Of a DNA stretch of 64,000 nucleotides, positions 25,202 to 36,996 are shown piece after piece (position 1 is the stretch's first letter; each line of letters starts with the position of its first letter). The notes below the pieces were generated by a model, which did not search any database, was not told the origin of the DNA, and saw only the letters and a program-made list of their open reading frames with translations. This DNA is from Episyrphus balteatus (lineage: Eukaryota > Arthropoda > Insecta > Diptera > Syrphidae), in the NCBI RefSeq assembly GCF_945859705.1, contig NC_079137.1:59676552-59740551 (forward strand), in the 5' to 3' direction. Both the position numbers and the translations under genes were made by a program.

Positions 25202-25334
25202 GGGCCATTTGCTGAATCGAAACTAATTTATGTTGAACATAAACTCTTATTCCCTACTTTTCCCTCTGCATAAACTGTCACATAAGGATTTATGTAGAAC
25301 TTAAATTGCTTAAGGTTCGAATCAGCAAACGGGT
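25202..25334. mobile_element. Short inverted-repeat (MITE-like) element
   Basis: TTTGCTGAATCGAA at the left pairs with TTCGAATCAGCAAA at the right. Weaker complementarity continues inward (TTATGT.GAAC in both arms). Non-coding. Confidence 0.4.
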
Positions 25335-26182
25335 ATAAATGAATGAATGAATAGAATTACCCACAAAATCAAACACTTTCGCATGAAATTTTTATTCTTA
25401 AACAAAGTTAAGCTTTTATTATTCGAACCTTGAAATTTCTTACCTCCCTGTTTCATTTTTCTTGACTCAAATTTAGGTAAGTTATGTTGAGTTAACTAAA
25501 AAAAGAGCTTTTAGCATGCAAAATATTGCATTTTATTTTTTAATTAATTTATTTTTTTGGAAGTTTTATTTTTGGCTTATACTAAAATCATATCAATGAT
25601 TCTTTACAAAAAGTTGAAATCGAATAAGCACTTTCGGAGATAATCGGATTTGAAAAAACGGTTCTAAGGCAGGTACCGTTAATAATGATTTTCAAAAAAA
25701 AAAAAAATTTATTAGAAGATAGACCTTGTATTAAAACTTACATTTGAATTTTTTAAACAAAATCGTTGGAGCCGTTTTTGAGAAATTTCAATTTTACTAA
25801 AATCGGTTTTGAACAAAATGAACTTAACAAGCTGTTTTATGCAACTATTATAGAATGATTCATTGTTTGAATTTCTAAAACTGAAGTGGTATCCACACTG
25901 TTTCGAATGCTTTAACATGAATAAAACCACTGTATCAAAGCCATAATATTACTATTGAAATTTAAATTATGACTTATTTTTTGACTATGCGTAGGAAAAA
26001 CGACAGAGCACCAGATTTTATAATTGGAATGTAAAAAAATATGAATTGAGCATACTCACATTAATACAAAAACTCACATTTTTCAACCCCTCAAAAACCA
26101 TATTATGATGCCAATTAAAGCGTCTTAACTTTTTACTTCGTCATTAGGATTGATTACACTGGTTAACAAAATTAAGCTTATT

Positions 26183-26750
26183 TTTTGTTGCCGAAACAAA
26201 AATATACTTTTCTGAAGGTTTTCGGTGTGCTGAATTCGAATCCGAAGTCAAAAAAAATTAATCAGCTCCCGTTTTTGAAATATTACCGTTAGAAAATGCA
26301 GCACTTCGAGCCTTATTCTTTTATATTATGGAAAATTGTTTTAAATCTGTTTAAATCTTTCCGATATCTTTTTTACTGCCCGAGATATCCTCAATTGTTT
26401 GGTATTTTTATAAATTTTATAACGTCATTATCTTCATTATGATATACATATGAAGCCAAACCCACTGACTTCAGTTTAAGATATCTCGGGCAATACAAAA
26501 GATATTGAAAAGATTTAAACGGGTATCGAAAGATGGAAAACAGTTCTTATAGAAACCGCGTTACTATATATGCTCAAACAATTTTCCTTATACAAAAGAA
26601 TAATATCCGAAGAACTCAAAAAAACGTTTTTTTTGCATTTTCTAACGGTAATCTCAAAAATGGGAGCTAATTAGTTGTTTTTGACTTCCGATTCGAGTTC
26701 AGCATACCCAAAAACCTTCAGAAAAGTATATTTTTGTTTCGGCAACAAAA
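26183..26750. mobile_element. Fold-back element with 40-bp perfect terminal repeats
   Basis: The outer 40 bp (26183-26222 and 26711-26750), starting TTTTGTTGCCGAAACAAAAA, are perfect reverse complements. Arms continue inward with mismatches (GAATTCGAATCCGAAGTC against GACTTCCGATTCGAGTTC, TACCGTTAGAAAATGCA against TGCATTTTCTAACGGTA, GCCCGAGATATC against GATATCTCGGGC). The whole unit could fold as a hairpin of about 270-bp arms. There is no transposase. It is probably a non-autonomous fold-back transposon; weaker similarity outside (GGTTAACAA, GGGTTTACAA) suggests the original ends were slightly wider. Confidence 0.75.
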
Positions 26751-29602
26751 CCCTTGTAAACCCTTTATACATACATCCAGTTCCAAAATTTGCTTTGGGC
26801 TCTCGGTTTTTCAACCAAACTTAAACGCACTACCCTTGAATAATTAGAAATGCTCTACAAAGTCCAATACTTTTCATTATTCCTTTCACAAGGATAAATT
26901 TGATTGAACAAAATTAAAATATTCCACATACGCCACAGTGACCGTTGAATTTAAACTAAGAAAAGATACAAAAGTTGATACTTTTCCATCGAACTGCATT
27001 AGCAAATTGCATGCTCGTCTAAATCATTAAAAAAATAATAAAAAATACTAGCAGTTTTATAAACATTTCCCACTACTAAGTAGCAAGATTGCAACTACTT
27101 ACAATAAAACAATTTTGTGCTTAAAATTGTGCATTACACTGATATCAGCTAATCTGAAGTAGAAATCTTGAGAACAACACCTTTCAATACATGCATGTCT
27201 GGGAAGCTAAAAAATACTTTACAGCGTGGATCACACTCAGATAGTTTTGAGTTAGTCATTGTAATTATAGTTTGCTGTGGTTATTCATCTCTGATGCGAT
27301 CATAAATGTCAATTCTTTTGCATTTCATATTATTTAACTTGAAAAAGCATATATGTACAAAATTATTGAAAATGTAAATGTATTGGGAGTTATTTAAAAT
27401 ATTCACAAATTTTTTTTACTCGAAGTTTAAATTTTTGTTTGTCCCTAAGGGCCAATTTTTTGATAGTTAGATAAACCTCAGTTAGAGCTTATTCCTAGGA
27501 ATAAAAGTTTTTTTTACATCGACTTCTGATAGTCTAACTGACGATTGAAAAATCAGGCTAATTCCCATGTTTTATATAGTTTAAACAAAAAGCTTTAAAC
27601 ACTTTTCTTGCACTTTCATTGACAAAAATTAGTAGGTATAAAACTTATCGAATATTTTTCATTTTTTTTAAAGCACTTATTTATTTGGTGGCAATGCGTT
27701 CAATAAAATTAGTTAAAAACTTTTTTTTTTCAACAAATATATTTATTTAAAAAAAAAAACTACCTTTTCGATTGCAAAAAAATCCCCCGACTAATAAAAA
27801 CTCCCTCGACCACGAAAATGCGACCAACAATTAACGATTGCAGTCGATACTCTCATCTCGCAATACCGATTTCTCAAGTTGTCGATTGTCGACTATCGTT
27901 CTCCAATCGAAAACCGTAAATTAAGTGGAGTCAAATCAAGATTTGCTAAGCAATTCATATTACGAATATGAAAAGGTATATACACTTCTACTAGCACTCT
28001 GAGCACTGATAATATAAGCATTTTAAATTGAAACTGTGGAAAAAATTGCACGTGTAATGAAATCATTTAAAATTAAAAAAAAAAAAAAACTTTTATATAA
28101 AAGCTGTCATAGTATACCTACGATCGCGAGATTTAGTCTGGTTATATTATACTACTGACTTCATTCATAGAGGCACTTTTTAATTTTATACATTGTTTCG
28201 TTAATGTTAATGTACTTTAAGTTAATAATAAACTAACAAAACAAAAGAGATAAATAAGTTAATTAACACTTTGAAATTAAAAAAAAAAGAAATATCAAAT
28301 GATAAGATATGCAGATAAAAATCTAAGCAATTGAACATATTTTTTTTTTATAGTTATTTATATGAGATACATTAATGAGAACAAGTGTTTTAAAAAGAAG
28401 ATTCATAAAGACATAAACGCACAGAAAATACAAAACAAATATGGTAAAAATTATACAAACAGATGGAGGTTTTGACTCCACTATTCTGGTATATTTAAAT
28501 TGATTAGTTTTCATTTTTGGTTTTTATTTTATTTTATTTTTTTTTTTTTTCAAATAAAATCGATTTGTTGGAAACGCAGTATACTTATGTGAAATAATTT
28601 TCAAACTGAAACTTTTGTTTTTTCTTACCTGAAATATTTCTTAAGAATTTAAATATTCTTATCTGCGGAGATGAACATGCATAGGTATAAATAAAATATA
28701 ATCTTGATCTTAACTAAGATTATAAATAATGTGTAAAGACTGGATCAAAAGAAATTGCCCTTGATGCAAATATTTGCAAACGTTTTGTTTTGAATGAACA
28801 CTTTAAACTTTCTATTAAAAAAAAAAAAAAAACAATGATAAAATCAAAAGTGTTTGTCTTTTTTATAAAAATCACAGCATCCGTATGGAGTGACATAAAG
28901 ATAAAAAGAAGATTTTTTGGTTATTGTTTATAAATTTGTCCAAATCCGTTGAACCGAGGCGCGAGGATTAAAAATCTAAAGCTATGGCAGGTTTCACTTA
29001 ACTTTCTGTATATTAAGCATATGTAAAATTTTACATACAAAATAAACCATTTGAAGGTTAACTCGTCAGATTAGTTGCCCATTAATAAAAAAATTTCCAT
29101 TAATCGTTTCAATTTAAAAAAATTACGCATACCACAGTGACCCGCGCAGTTAACTGACAAAAAGTTTACTTTTTTTGTTGGTAATTTACTGAGAGATTAA
29201 ATCATCATTATTATTCATTCAGAATTATACTCATTTACCTATATAATAAATCATTAAAAAATATTGGAAGCTGGGGGAACTTTTTATTTACTATCATGAG
29301 AGACAAAATTTGTGCGAATGATTTGTTTGGCCAAGTTTTGATACCTTATATTGGTTCTGATCCAAAGATCATTTCTCATAAAAAATCACTTAAAATTTTC
29401 ACTTAAATAATGAAAAAAACACCTGTTTTAATGTAAAAAAAATCTTAAGTAGAAACTTAGTATAATTTAACTTACAATTTAATTTTAACCTTTAAACAGA
29501 AAAAGCAAACAAAAATCGATCTGGCTGGCACTAACTTTCGGCTAAGAATAAAAGTAACTTAATAACATGGGATTGTTTAGTCCCATTCAGCTCTAGCGAA
29601 GT

Positions 29603-29684
29603 ATTCGTCGGAGCGGAAAGTTCTCCGACAAGCAAAAACTATCCAATTCGAATGAAATCGAACAAATTTCCGTTCCGACGATTA
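29603..29684. repeat. Small GC-containing inverted repeat
   Basis: ATTCGTCGGAGCGGAAA pairs with TTTCCGTTCCGACGATT about 47 bp away. A shorter pair (ATGGGAT, AGTCCCAT) lies just before it at 29568-29587. The GC content stands out from the AT-rich surroundings. It may be a short MITE or a regulatory element. Confidence 0.35.
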
Positions 29685-30180
29685 ATTTTTGTATTTTTGA
29701 TTTTGATCATATTTTGCATGTTAAACACCTTAATATACGACGATTATGATTGAGTTGTGACTGTGATTAAAAAAGTATGTTATTCAAGAGCATAATTCAA
29801 GCGTTTACGTGATTAAGGTGTTAAGTGACAAATTTTAGTAAATAGTTTCATTTTTTTTTTCCTAAAGTCTTTGTAACCACTGTCCTCCATTTTGATCCCA
29901 AAAAGTATAGCAATACAAAAATTCTAAATGGATAGAAATTAAAGCTCAAATGTTGAATTTATCATAAAAAAATGTTTCAGAATACGAAAACTTGACCTTT
30001 TTAAAAGTTTGACCGATAAAACAAACGAAAATTTAAAGGTGCTATGACTTTTGAATCATAACAATTTATTTAGCTCGATTAAATATTTCCTAGTCGGTGC
30101 ACTGAGAAATAAAAAAAAATATTTCTCAATTTTTGGTTAGGAGTAGTAACCTGTAACCTGGACAAGTAACCTGGGGACAG

Positions 30181-30224
30181 TAGATCTTATTGCTTAAGGT
30201 TACTGCTTTAAGCAATAAGATCTA
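30181..30224. repeat. Perfect 17-bp stem hairpin
   Basis: TAGATCTTATTGCTTAA and its exact complement are separated by 10 nt. Complementarity extends outward with a mismatch (GGACAG against ATGTCC). Just upstream CTGTAACCTGGACAAGTAACCTGG contains two imperfect copies of GTAACCTGG. Confidence 0.6.
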
Positions 30225-32402
30225 ATGTCCAGAACAAAAATTAAATCAGCAGCAAAACAAATCTACTACTCTTTTTTAAGTGTTTTGTTCAACGTTCACT
30301 GTTTAAACGCACCCAATAGTATCAAAAATCATTTCTTATAGCGAAATCTGAGCTTTCTCCATTATTATTGTAAGTTTTCCGGTTAGAAAAACTATCAAAA
30401 AATCAGTTAAAAACTTTTCAATTTTGGTACTTTTTCGATTTCTTAGCCTAAGTAGTTAAGCCTTTAACTCAATTTTTTGTGGTGTTCATTTTTGAAGTTT
30501 TTTGTGTTCAAAAAATTTATTTAAATGGATTGAATTATATATTTTTGTTCATTTGTTGTACCTATATTGTAAGATTTAATGCGATATATTGCAATCTACG
30601 TGATTTTTTTCTCAATATACTGCGCTCAATTATCTACAGGGTGGCAACGCAGGTTATGAGCTTCTTATTTATCTTAAAACTACGTAATAACGGTGGCTTT
30701 TAAACTTTTTTTTAATAAAACATGTTAAAAATAAAATAATGGGGCTTCTTAAAAATTACTTTAAAATAAATTTGTCACACTTAGAAATGATTTCATACAA
30801 ATTACTTTCAGAACTCTGGTGAGATTTTTTTCCAACTTAAAAAAGTCTCTGAGCGCTCTGAAACCTCCCTTAAGGGACACATCGTATGTCTTTACTTGTC
30901 TTCTGGTAAACAACAACACAAAAATTAAAAACAAATTGTCAACCCCTTTAACTTTTGCTAGGATCTCGTCTAGATATTGCTATAGAATATCACCCAACAA
31001 CCGAAACTGAATCTTTTAAAGGTTTGATTTTTCAAGCACTCAGCCAAAAGAATTATCCGCAAACAGCTCCCCGAACAAAAATTTTTATATGAATTCAACT
31101 TATCTGTTAATAGCAAAAAATTGATCACTAGATCACAAATCTTTTTATCATTTGTTGTTTTTTTTTTTTCAAACCCATCAAAATTAATTTAATTTTTTAT
31201 CTTTGTTTTAATTTAATAAGTGCATATACATATTTTTTTTATTAACAATTCTTTTTTTTTAACAATTGAAAATTATCGAATCATTATAAATCTTTAAGCA
31301 TGATAATGTATTATTTGTGCATAAAAAATTAAATAATATTTTAACTCACTGTAAAATTTAACAAAAACTAAATGAAACCAAAGCTGACCATACAATACTT
31401 GAACACCAATTGAAAGACAAAATAATACTGTTGCCACTGCTTTGCAATCACCTAACTTTGTCAACAAAAACATTCTTGGAAAAATTCTCCAGCACACACA
31501 TGGTCAGCAATTTGATCTCGTGGGGATTGAATCACAAGATCGAGGATCAATTAAAAAAAAAACGCGTGGTTATGGGTCCTCTTCTTGTTGATTGTCTTAA
31601 TTGAATTTTTCCATGATCTTATAATTTCTTTTTTTTTCGCTGCACAAAGCATATCATTTGAATGGTTGATGGTTTGATGAAGACTTTTGTATGACAGTAT
31701 TACTGAGTTGGTGGCTAGGTGTTAAATACAAAAAGAGTTCATTTTGATAAAAGTATTTACATATTTTGGAGTTTTTGAACGGAAATAAAAATGACATGCA
31801 AAAAAAGTAAGTTTCAAAAGTTATTCTCTTTAAGAATTAGAATTACGACCTTTTAAGATGATTATGAATAAATACAACAACTGGATAAAATTGTATAAAA
31901 ATTGTATACTTTTTTTTATTATTATTATCGTTTTTACAATTCTTGTTATTTTATTTCTTTTTTTTTTTTTTAATTTTTGGTTTTCTATATTCAATCACAA
32001 AAATGTTTTTTTGTTCAACTTTTTCTTAAATACATTAAATAACACTTTTCTTTTATATAATAATTAATAATTATTTTTGTTGTTCTTAAAAAAAATGTCA
32101 TTTTTAAAATTAAGTATCGACTTTTATACTTCAATTAAGTACTACAGGAATATTATTTTTTTTTTTTAAATCCTCCTTCATCTAACTCATTTTGTTTTTT
32201 TTTTACATATTTCTAACATCAAATAACATTTATTGTTTTTCATTAATTCAGGCACTTGTTTCATTTTTCTTATAAAGATAGAATTTTTGTTAAAAAAAAA
32301 AAATAATAAAAACAAATTTTTATTATCGAATTGAGTTATGTAGTTGTTCGATTTCGCATTTAAGTAGATTTTTAGTTATTGTTCTATGTTCTTACATTTC
32401 TA

Positions 32403-35400
32403 TCACGTATTACGACATGCATTTGCATATGCAACAGCATCATTTAATGTGGCAAATACTTCAAAAGGACCCTCTCCCAAAGCCATGCTATGAACAATTG
32501 TATCATAAACACGATCTGCTGGACTAGCAATAAATATTCTCGCTCCAAGGAGACGCATTTCTTTTTTAATTTCACTTAGTGTCCGACAACCAGCCATATC
32601 AACATGGGCAAGACATGAAAAGTCCAATATTAGGACACGGAATGAATTTAGCATACTGGTATCACCACCATTAGCTTCTGTAGTTATTAAGGAAGCTCGA
32701 CGAAGTTTCTGACAATCAACATTGATGGCTTCATACATGGATTTCTTGTAGAAGTTTCTTGTAGCAAAATTTAATGAACCAGTGTAGCGGAAGATTTTTG
32801 TTTCGGGAATTTCCACTGCATCGTTGTGATGACCAAGGTCAACGTAGACTCCATCAATGCCAGAAATTGTTCCAAGTAGCGAGTTGTAAGGTTTTAAGCC
32901 TTTCACATAGAGAGTCATCAGGGATACACATATTCCGACGAGGAGCCTAGAAAAAAAATTTATGTATAAGATCAATATTTCTTTTTGAAAACAATAATTT
33001 ATTTTATTGAGGATGGTGTTGACTAAGCAGTGATACTTTTTGGGGCTGAACTAATTTCTCACAAGAGACAAGACACCTGAAAAAATGTTTTAAGGTGGTG
33101 AAGGCTGGTATTTGAACCCAGACCTCTTTTGCCATAGAATAATTCATAAAATTAATAGCTCGTCACACAAAGGTATGATAACTTCGATGGCAGACTGATT
33201 ATCACAGGAAAAAATTAAAACACTTCAAGGGAACGATTTGTGTCATTTTGTTTAATATAACTATCAGCTGATACGAAAAATAAATTTGCATCAGGAAAAC
33301 AAATAAATACAATTTTAGAAAAAAAAATAATTGCTCCATTGTGAACTTTTTTTTAATAAAAGTTCTTTAAGTCATTCATAATCGATTGGTGCGTCATTTT
33401 TGTTTCAAATCGAATAAAAACATCACAAAATATCTATTTGAAAACGTTTCCTGATGCATTTTCCTGATCGCTATAACCGGCCCCTAAGGAAATAGGCCTT
33501 ACGTCAAGATCAATAGTATTTTCATATTGGACAGTGAGATAGAGAAAGAGAGCAGGGCCGGTTCAAAGAAGATGGATGAATGAAGAAGAACTGTGTCCTT
33601 TTCTTCTTCATTCATTCAATTAGAAAGACGTTAAGTCGTTTGGCGTGTCTGCCTATTAAACATTGTCCTTTTAGAACACTTATGGTGTGGAGCTTTTATG
33701 CAATCAATTTAAATTCAACAAACACTTTTAAGATTTCAATTCTATAGATGGCTAAATTTGTTTGATCGCCTGGCAGGTATAACTTTATCTAAGGTTAGTT
33801 TGTTTTTTGAAGCGTCCTGTCCTAGCATACGTTTATATGTAACAATGGGTATACCTATATGGTTGCGTTCTGGCAGAAGAGCAGTATTTAATCCTTTTTT
33901 GTCGAGTTCGTTCACCTTACGGTTGCCATTATGTTACCCGGCATCTATGTTCAGACATCTATCTTATTGATGTTTTACAGTCTATGAAATAGATCGATTT
34001 TGTAGAGACAGAGGCAAAAGATTTTATTGCTTCTTGGTTGTCCGAGAAGATTCGAATATCCGTGTTGGATATCCCGTTTTCTCAAAAACAGGACTTTTTT
34101 AATCGACATAATTTTTAGTTGGAGCACACTACAATGATCTGGTAGGGGGAAGAAAAGACTATATAAATAATAAATGAAAATATTGCAGTTTTTTATTAGT
34201 TTTCCAACCCTCAGTGTAGAAGTTTTAGCATTGAAGCTACGGTCTGAAACGGATCTTGAGGGAATAGATACCTGGAAATTATTTTCAATCACCAATTGGG
34301 ATAAGGTGTAATGTAACTCTAATCCGGACTGATTCGCAAGTTATTGAGAATGTTAGTGTGGCCAATATGATCAATGGTTATCAATGGTTCACTGTAAGGT
34401 TGTCTTGCGTAGAGTAATTCAGTTTACTGCTATTTGTTTGCTGTAGATGACAAGGGGTGTGAGATTTATTAGTATGTCAAAGGCGTCTGAAGGTGTTGTC
34501 GGGCTTAGCGTTGCTTATAAACATACTTCCTAACTTTTGGACTTTGTCCAGTACGCTTCACCATTCTTACCCAGTACGTAAGTATTCGTCTAATAAACGA
34601 GATGTACATTGTGAACTTATTGACCAATGTTAAGAGAAATACCCAATTTGCCATCAGTACCTTTTTTGTATGAAAAGAGTGCCACATTTTTAACTCTTTC
34701 TTGATTATTTACCACTTAGATCAGTTTTTTTTACGAAATATGAGCCCAAGTGTTTAAGATATTATTTAGCTTGATTAAATAGAGTATGTATCGGGGGTTT
34801 AAAGTAAGGAATCTTGCATTTCTCGTGAAGAGAACAAGATTCGTTGTTGTGGGGATTTATATTCAATCCACCACGTTAAGGCCAGTGCATTAGTTTTATT
34901 CATCGGAATCGTATATAATCTGTATTACAGAAATAAGTTCAAAGTTTGTCCAATTAAGACCGTCTAAATTTTTGTTCTTATAATTTTTAGTATTACAGAT
35001 AAATTGCACATGCTAGTTTTGGCTCATTCTACACATAAATATAAAGAATTGTTATCTAGTTATAGATGGAACTGATTCCCTAAATGTTTTGCCGTTACAT
35101 TTATTAACTTATTTCACTCACCCAATATCAATATCAATGAAAACAACGCACGTGAATGTCAAAAACCACGTAAGAAGTTCCAGCTTTCCTTGTTGAGCGA
35201 AATTTTTCAATTCCCTTGCTTGCATAAACATTGGTTTCAATGCCACAATAATAACTCCAGACAAAACACACTGCAATACAAAATACATAGTTAAATTTAA
35301 AATACTTAACCATCAAACAACTATTAAACTAACCTTTGGTAAAGTATTAAAAAATGGTCCAATCCATAGAACTGTTGCCAGTAGAAGCAAAGCCGAAACA

Positions 35401-36996
35401 AGCGATGCAATCTGTGTTGCACCACCTGTTTGTTCTTGTATAACAGAACGTGACAACGAACAAGCCATTGGAATGCACGAAAAGCATCCGCCAACCATAT
35501 TTCCCATACTTAGAGCAAATAACTCTTGATTTGGTCGAATTTCATACGAATGCTTCTTGGCAAATGTTAATCCCATTGACATAACAATGGAATAACTTAC
35601 AACAGCTATGGCTATTGAATCAACAGCCACCATCGGCAACAGTTCTAAAGGTGGGATATTAAATGTTGGCAGACCTAATGGTATGGTGCCAAGCAAATTA
35701 ACACCATAATTTCCATTTAGGTCCATATACTTTGATACTAGGGTTCCACCAACAACAGCCATCAATTCGCCTGGGATGGGAAACCGCGTGCGTTTGGCCA
35801 CCCACGGCTTAAGGAACTCATTCATAACTACCATGAAGACTATGACACAGGCACAAACTTTTATATTGGTTATATTTGCTGCTGGTATCGACTTTCCTAA
35901 ATCAATGAAGGTATAAACGATCTTGAAAGCACCCTTGTGTCGAGGAACTGATACTCCCAGGACATCCTTCAACTGGCTTGTAATTACATGAACTGCAGCT
36001 GCAGTTGTGAAACCATTGACCAAAGGATCACTTAACAGCGCTGAGAGTGTTCCCAATCGCATAAGTGACATTAATAACTGTTAATGAAACCGATTTGATT
36101 ATAAGTCTTCAGTATATTATTTAAGAAACTTACATGAATAACCCCCGTCATCATGGCCGTGGCAGTGACAACCTCCAACGGCGTATAACCCTCTTCACCC
36201 GGTTGCAAATCCTCCGTCGCATGTGTCTGCACAACTTTAAATGTCATGATACTGATGACAGCAAACGTTCCTATCGATATATGCTTCGATGTCCCAAGGA
36301 ACAAATAAACTAATACTGGAAATATGGCCATATACAATCCATTACTAGCTGTTACACCAGCCAATATACCATAGGCCATGCCATGTGGTATATTCATAAT
36401 GGCTACCGTAAATCCAGCAATAATATCTCCAATAAGGTCCTTTCGCAGTGAATATTTTGGTAGCCATTGTATAATTGGAACAATTCCTGTGAATAAACTG
36501 AGGAAGTTCCAAGTACTCCAATATTTACGCAATCCATAGAGGACACTTTTGTCACGCGCTGTATAGCGTGTTTGTTTGATAACAGCTTCTTGGTTAAGGA
36601 CATCTCGTTGTATGTTCAATTTGGGTTTACCTTTTGGTTTTTGATCTAGAAAGGTTTTCGTTAAAGCTTCGCTTCTATAAATTGGATGGAATAAAAAAGA
36701 GAAATTATTTCAAATGGAACTTAATATTAAGATGGTTTGTACTTTGCCTACTCAGTGCTTAAGTCTTTGGCCACAGTATTCATCTCCAATTCATATACAT
36801 CTGAAAATTGAAGGGGATTTGTTTTACGGTTGCGGTTGTTGGAATTGTTGTTGTTGTATTGGCTTGTTGATGGCAAAGTTGCTGGTGATTTGGTTGATGT
36901 GCAACCGATAGGAGGTCCACCTTGTTGGATTTTTTTTAAATGTTCAAGAGCAATTTTACGGACATGTCTAAATTCAACGAGAATCGGCGGGGATTT
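32403..36996 (-). CDS. SLC26/SulP-family anion transporter, copy B (5' end not found)
   Basis: Paralogue of copy A. Coding exons in order are 36752-36996, 36134-36674, 35334-36077, 35122-35270 and 32403-32946, with introns of 77, 56, 63 and 2175 bp. Exon lengths after the first (541, 744, 149, 544) and all phases equal those of copy A. About 740 codons are visible. It has WLPKYS, GLYMAIFPVLVYLFLGTSKH, SLSRSVIQEQTGG and a C-terminal STAS domain with LDFSCLAHVDMAGCRT, ending NACRNT-stop. The first visible exon starts after a good acceptor (CTTTTGATCATTGCAG) in phase 0, so a further upstream exon with the start codon must exist. This exon encodes KSPPILVEFRHVRKIALEHL, then an Asn-rich linker; the linker is shared with copy A, but the first part is not. 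The role is expected to be membrane anion transport; substrate unknown. Confidence 0.94.
33750..34960 (-). pseudogene. Decayed non-LTR retrotransposon in the last intron of copy B
   Basis: In broken minus-strand frames the region keeps fragments of a reverse transcriptase C-terminal region. Near 34808-34875 is GLNINPHNNESCSLHEKCKI, which matches the 'vNP-KTEl-lFTrk-kIP' block of Jockey/R1-type elements. Near 34505-34687 is a block ending SFIRRILTYWV, matching the conserved 'iiRPiLtYg-lvW' block. Several frameshifts and stops separate them, so it is a dead copy. It explains why this intron (2175 bp) is longer than its counterpart in copy A. An exact family cannot be given. Confidence 0.5.

Larger units (their letters stand above)
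23213..32402. other. AT-rich spacer between the SLC26 copies
   Basis: It should contain the missing first exon and promoter of copy A and the 3' flank of copy B, but I could not identify either with confidence. Recognisable contents are the elements listed separately at 24006, 25202, 26183, 29603 and 30181. Open frames such as 24235-24651 and 24888-25136 are homopolymer-rich and carry no domain signal. Copy B's 3' UTR lies at about 31880-32402. Confidence 0.5.

Noticed and set aside
31010..31090. Minus-strand TATAAAAA near 31085 as the promoter of SLC26 copy A
   Set aside because: No initiator at the right spacing and no following exon or donor could be recognised; TATA-like strings are common in this AT-rich sequence.
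33060..33130. B-box-like GGGTTCAAATACC on the minus strand as a tRNA or SINE
   Set aside because: No A-box at the right spacing could be found, so a single short motif is not enough.
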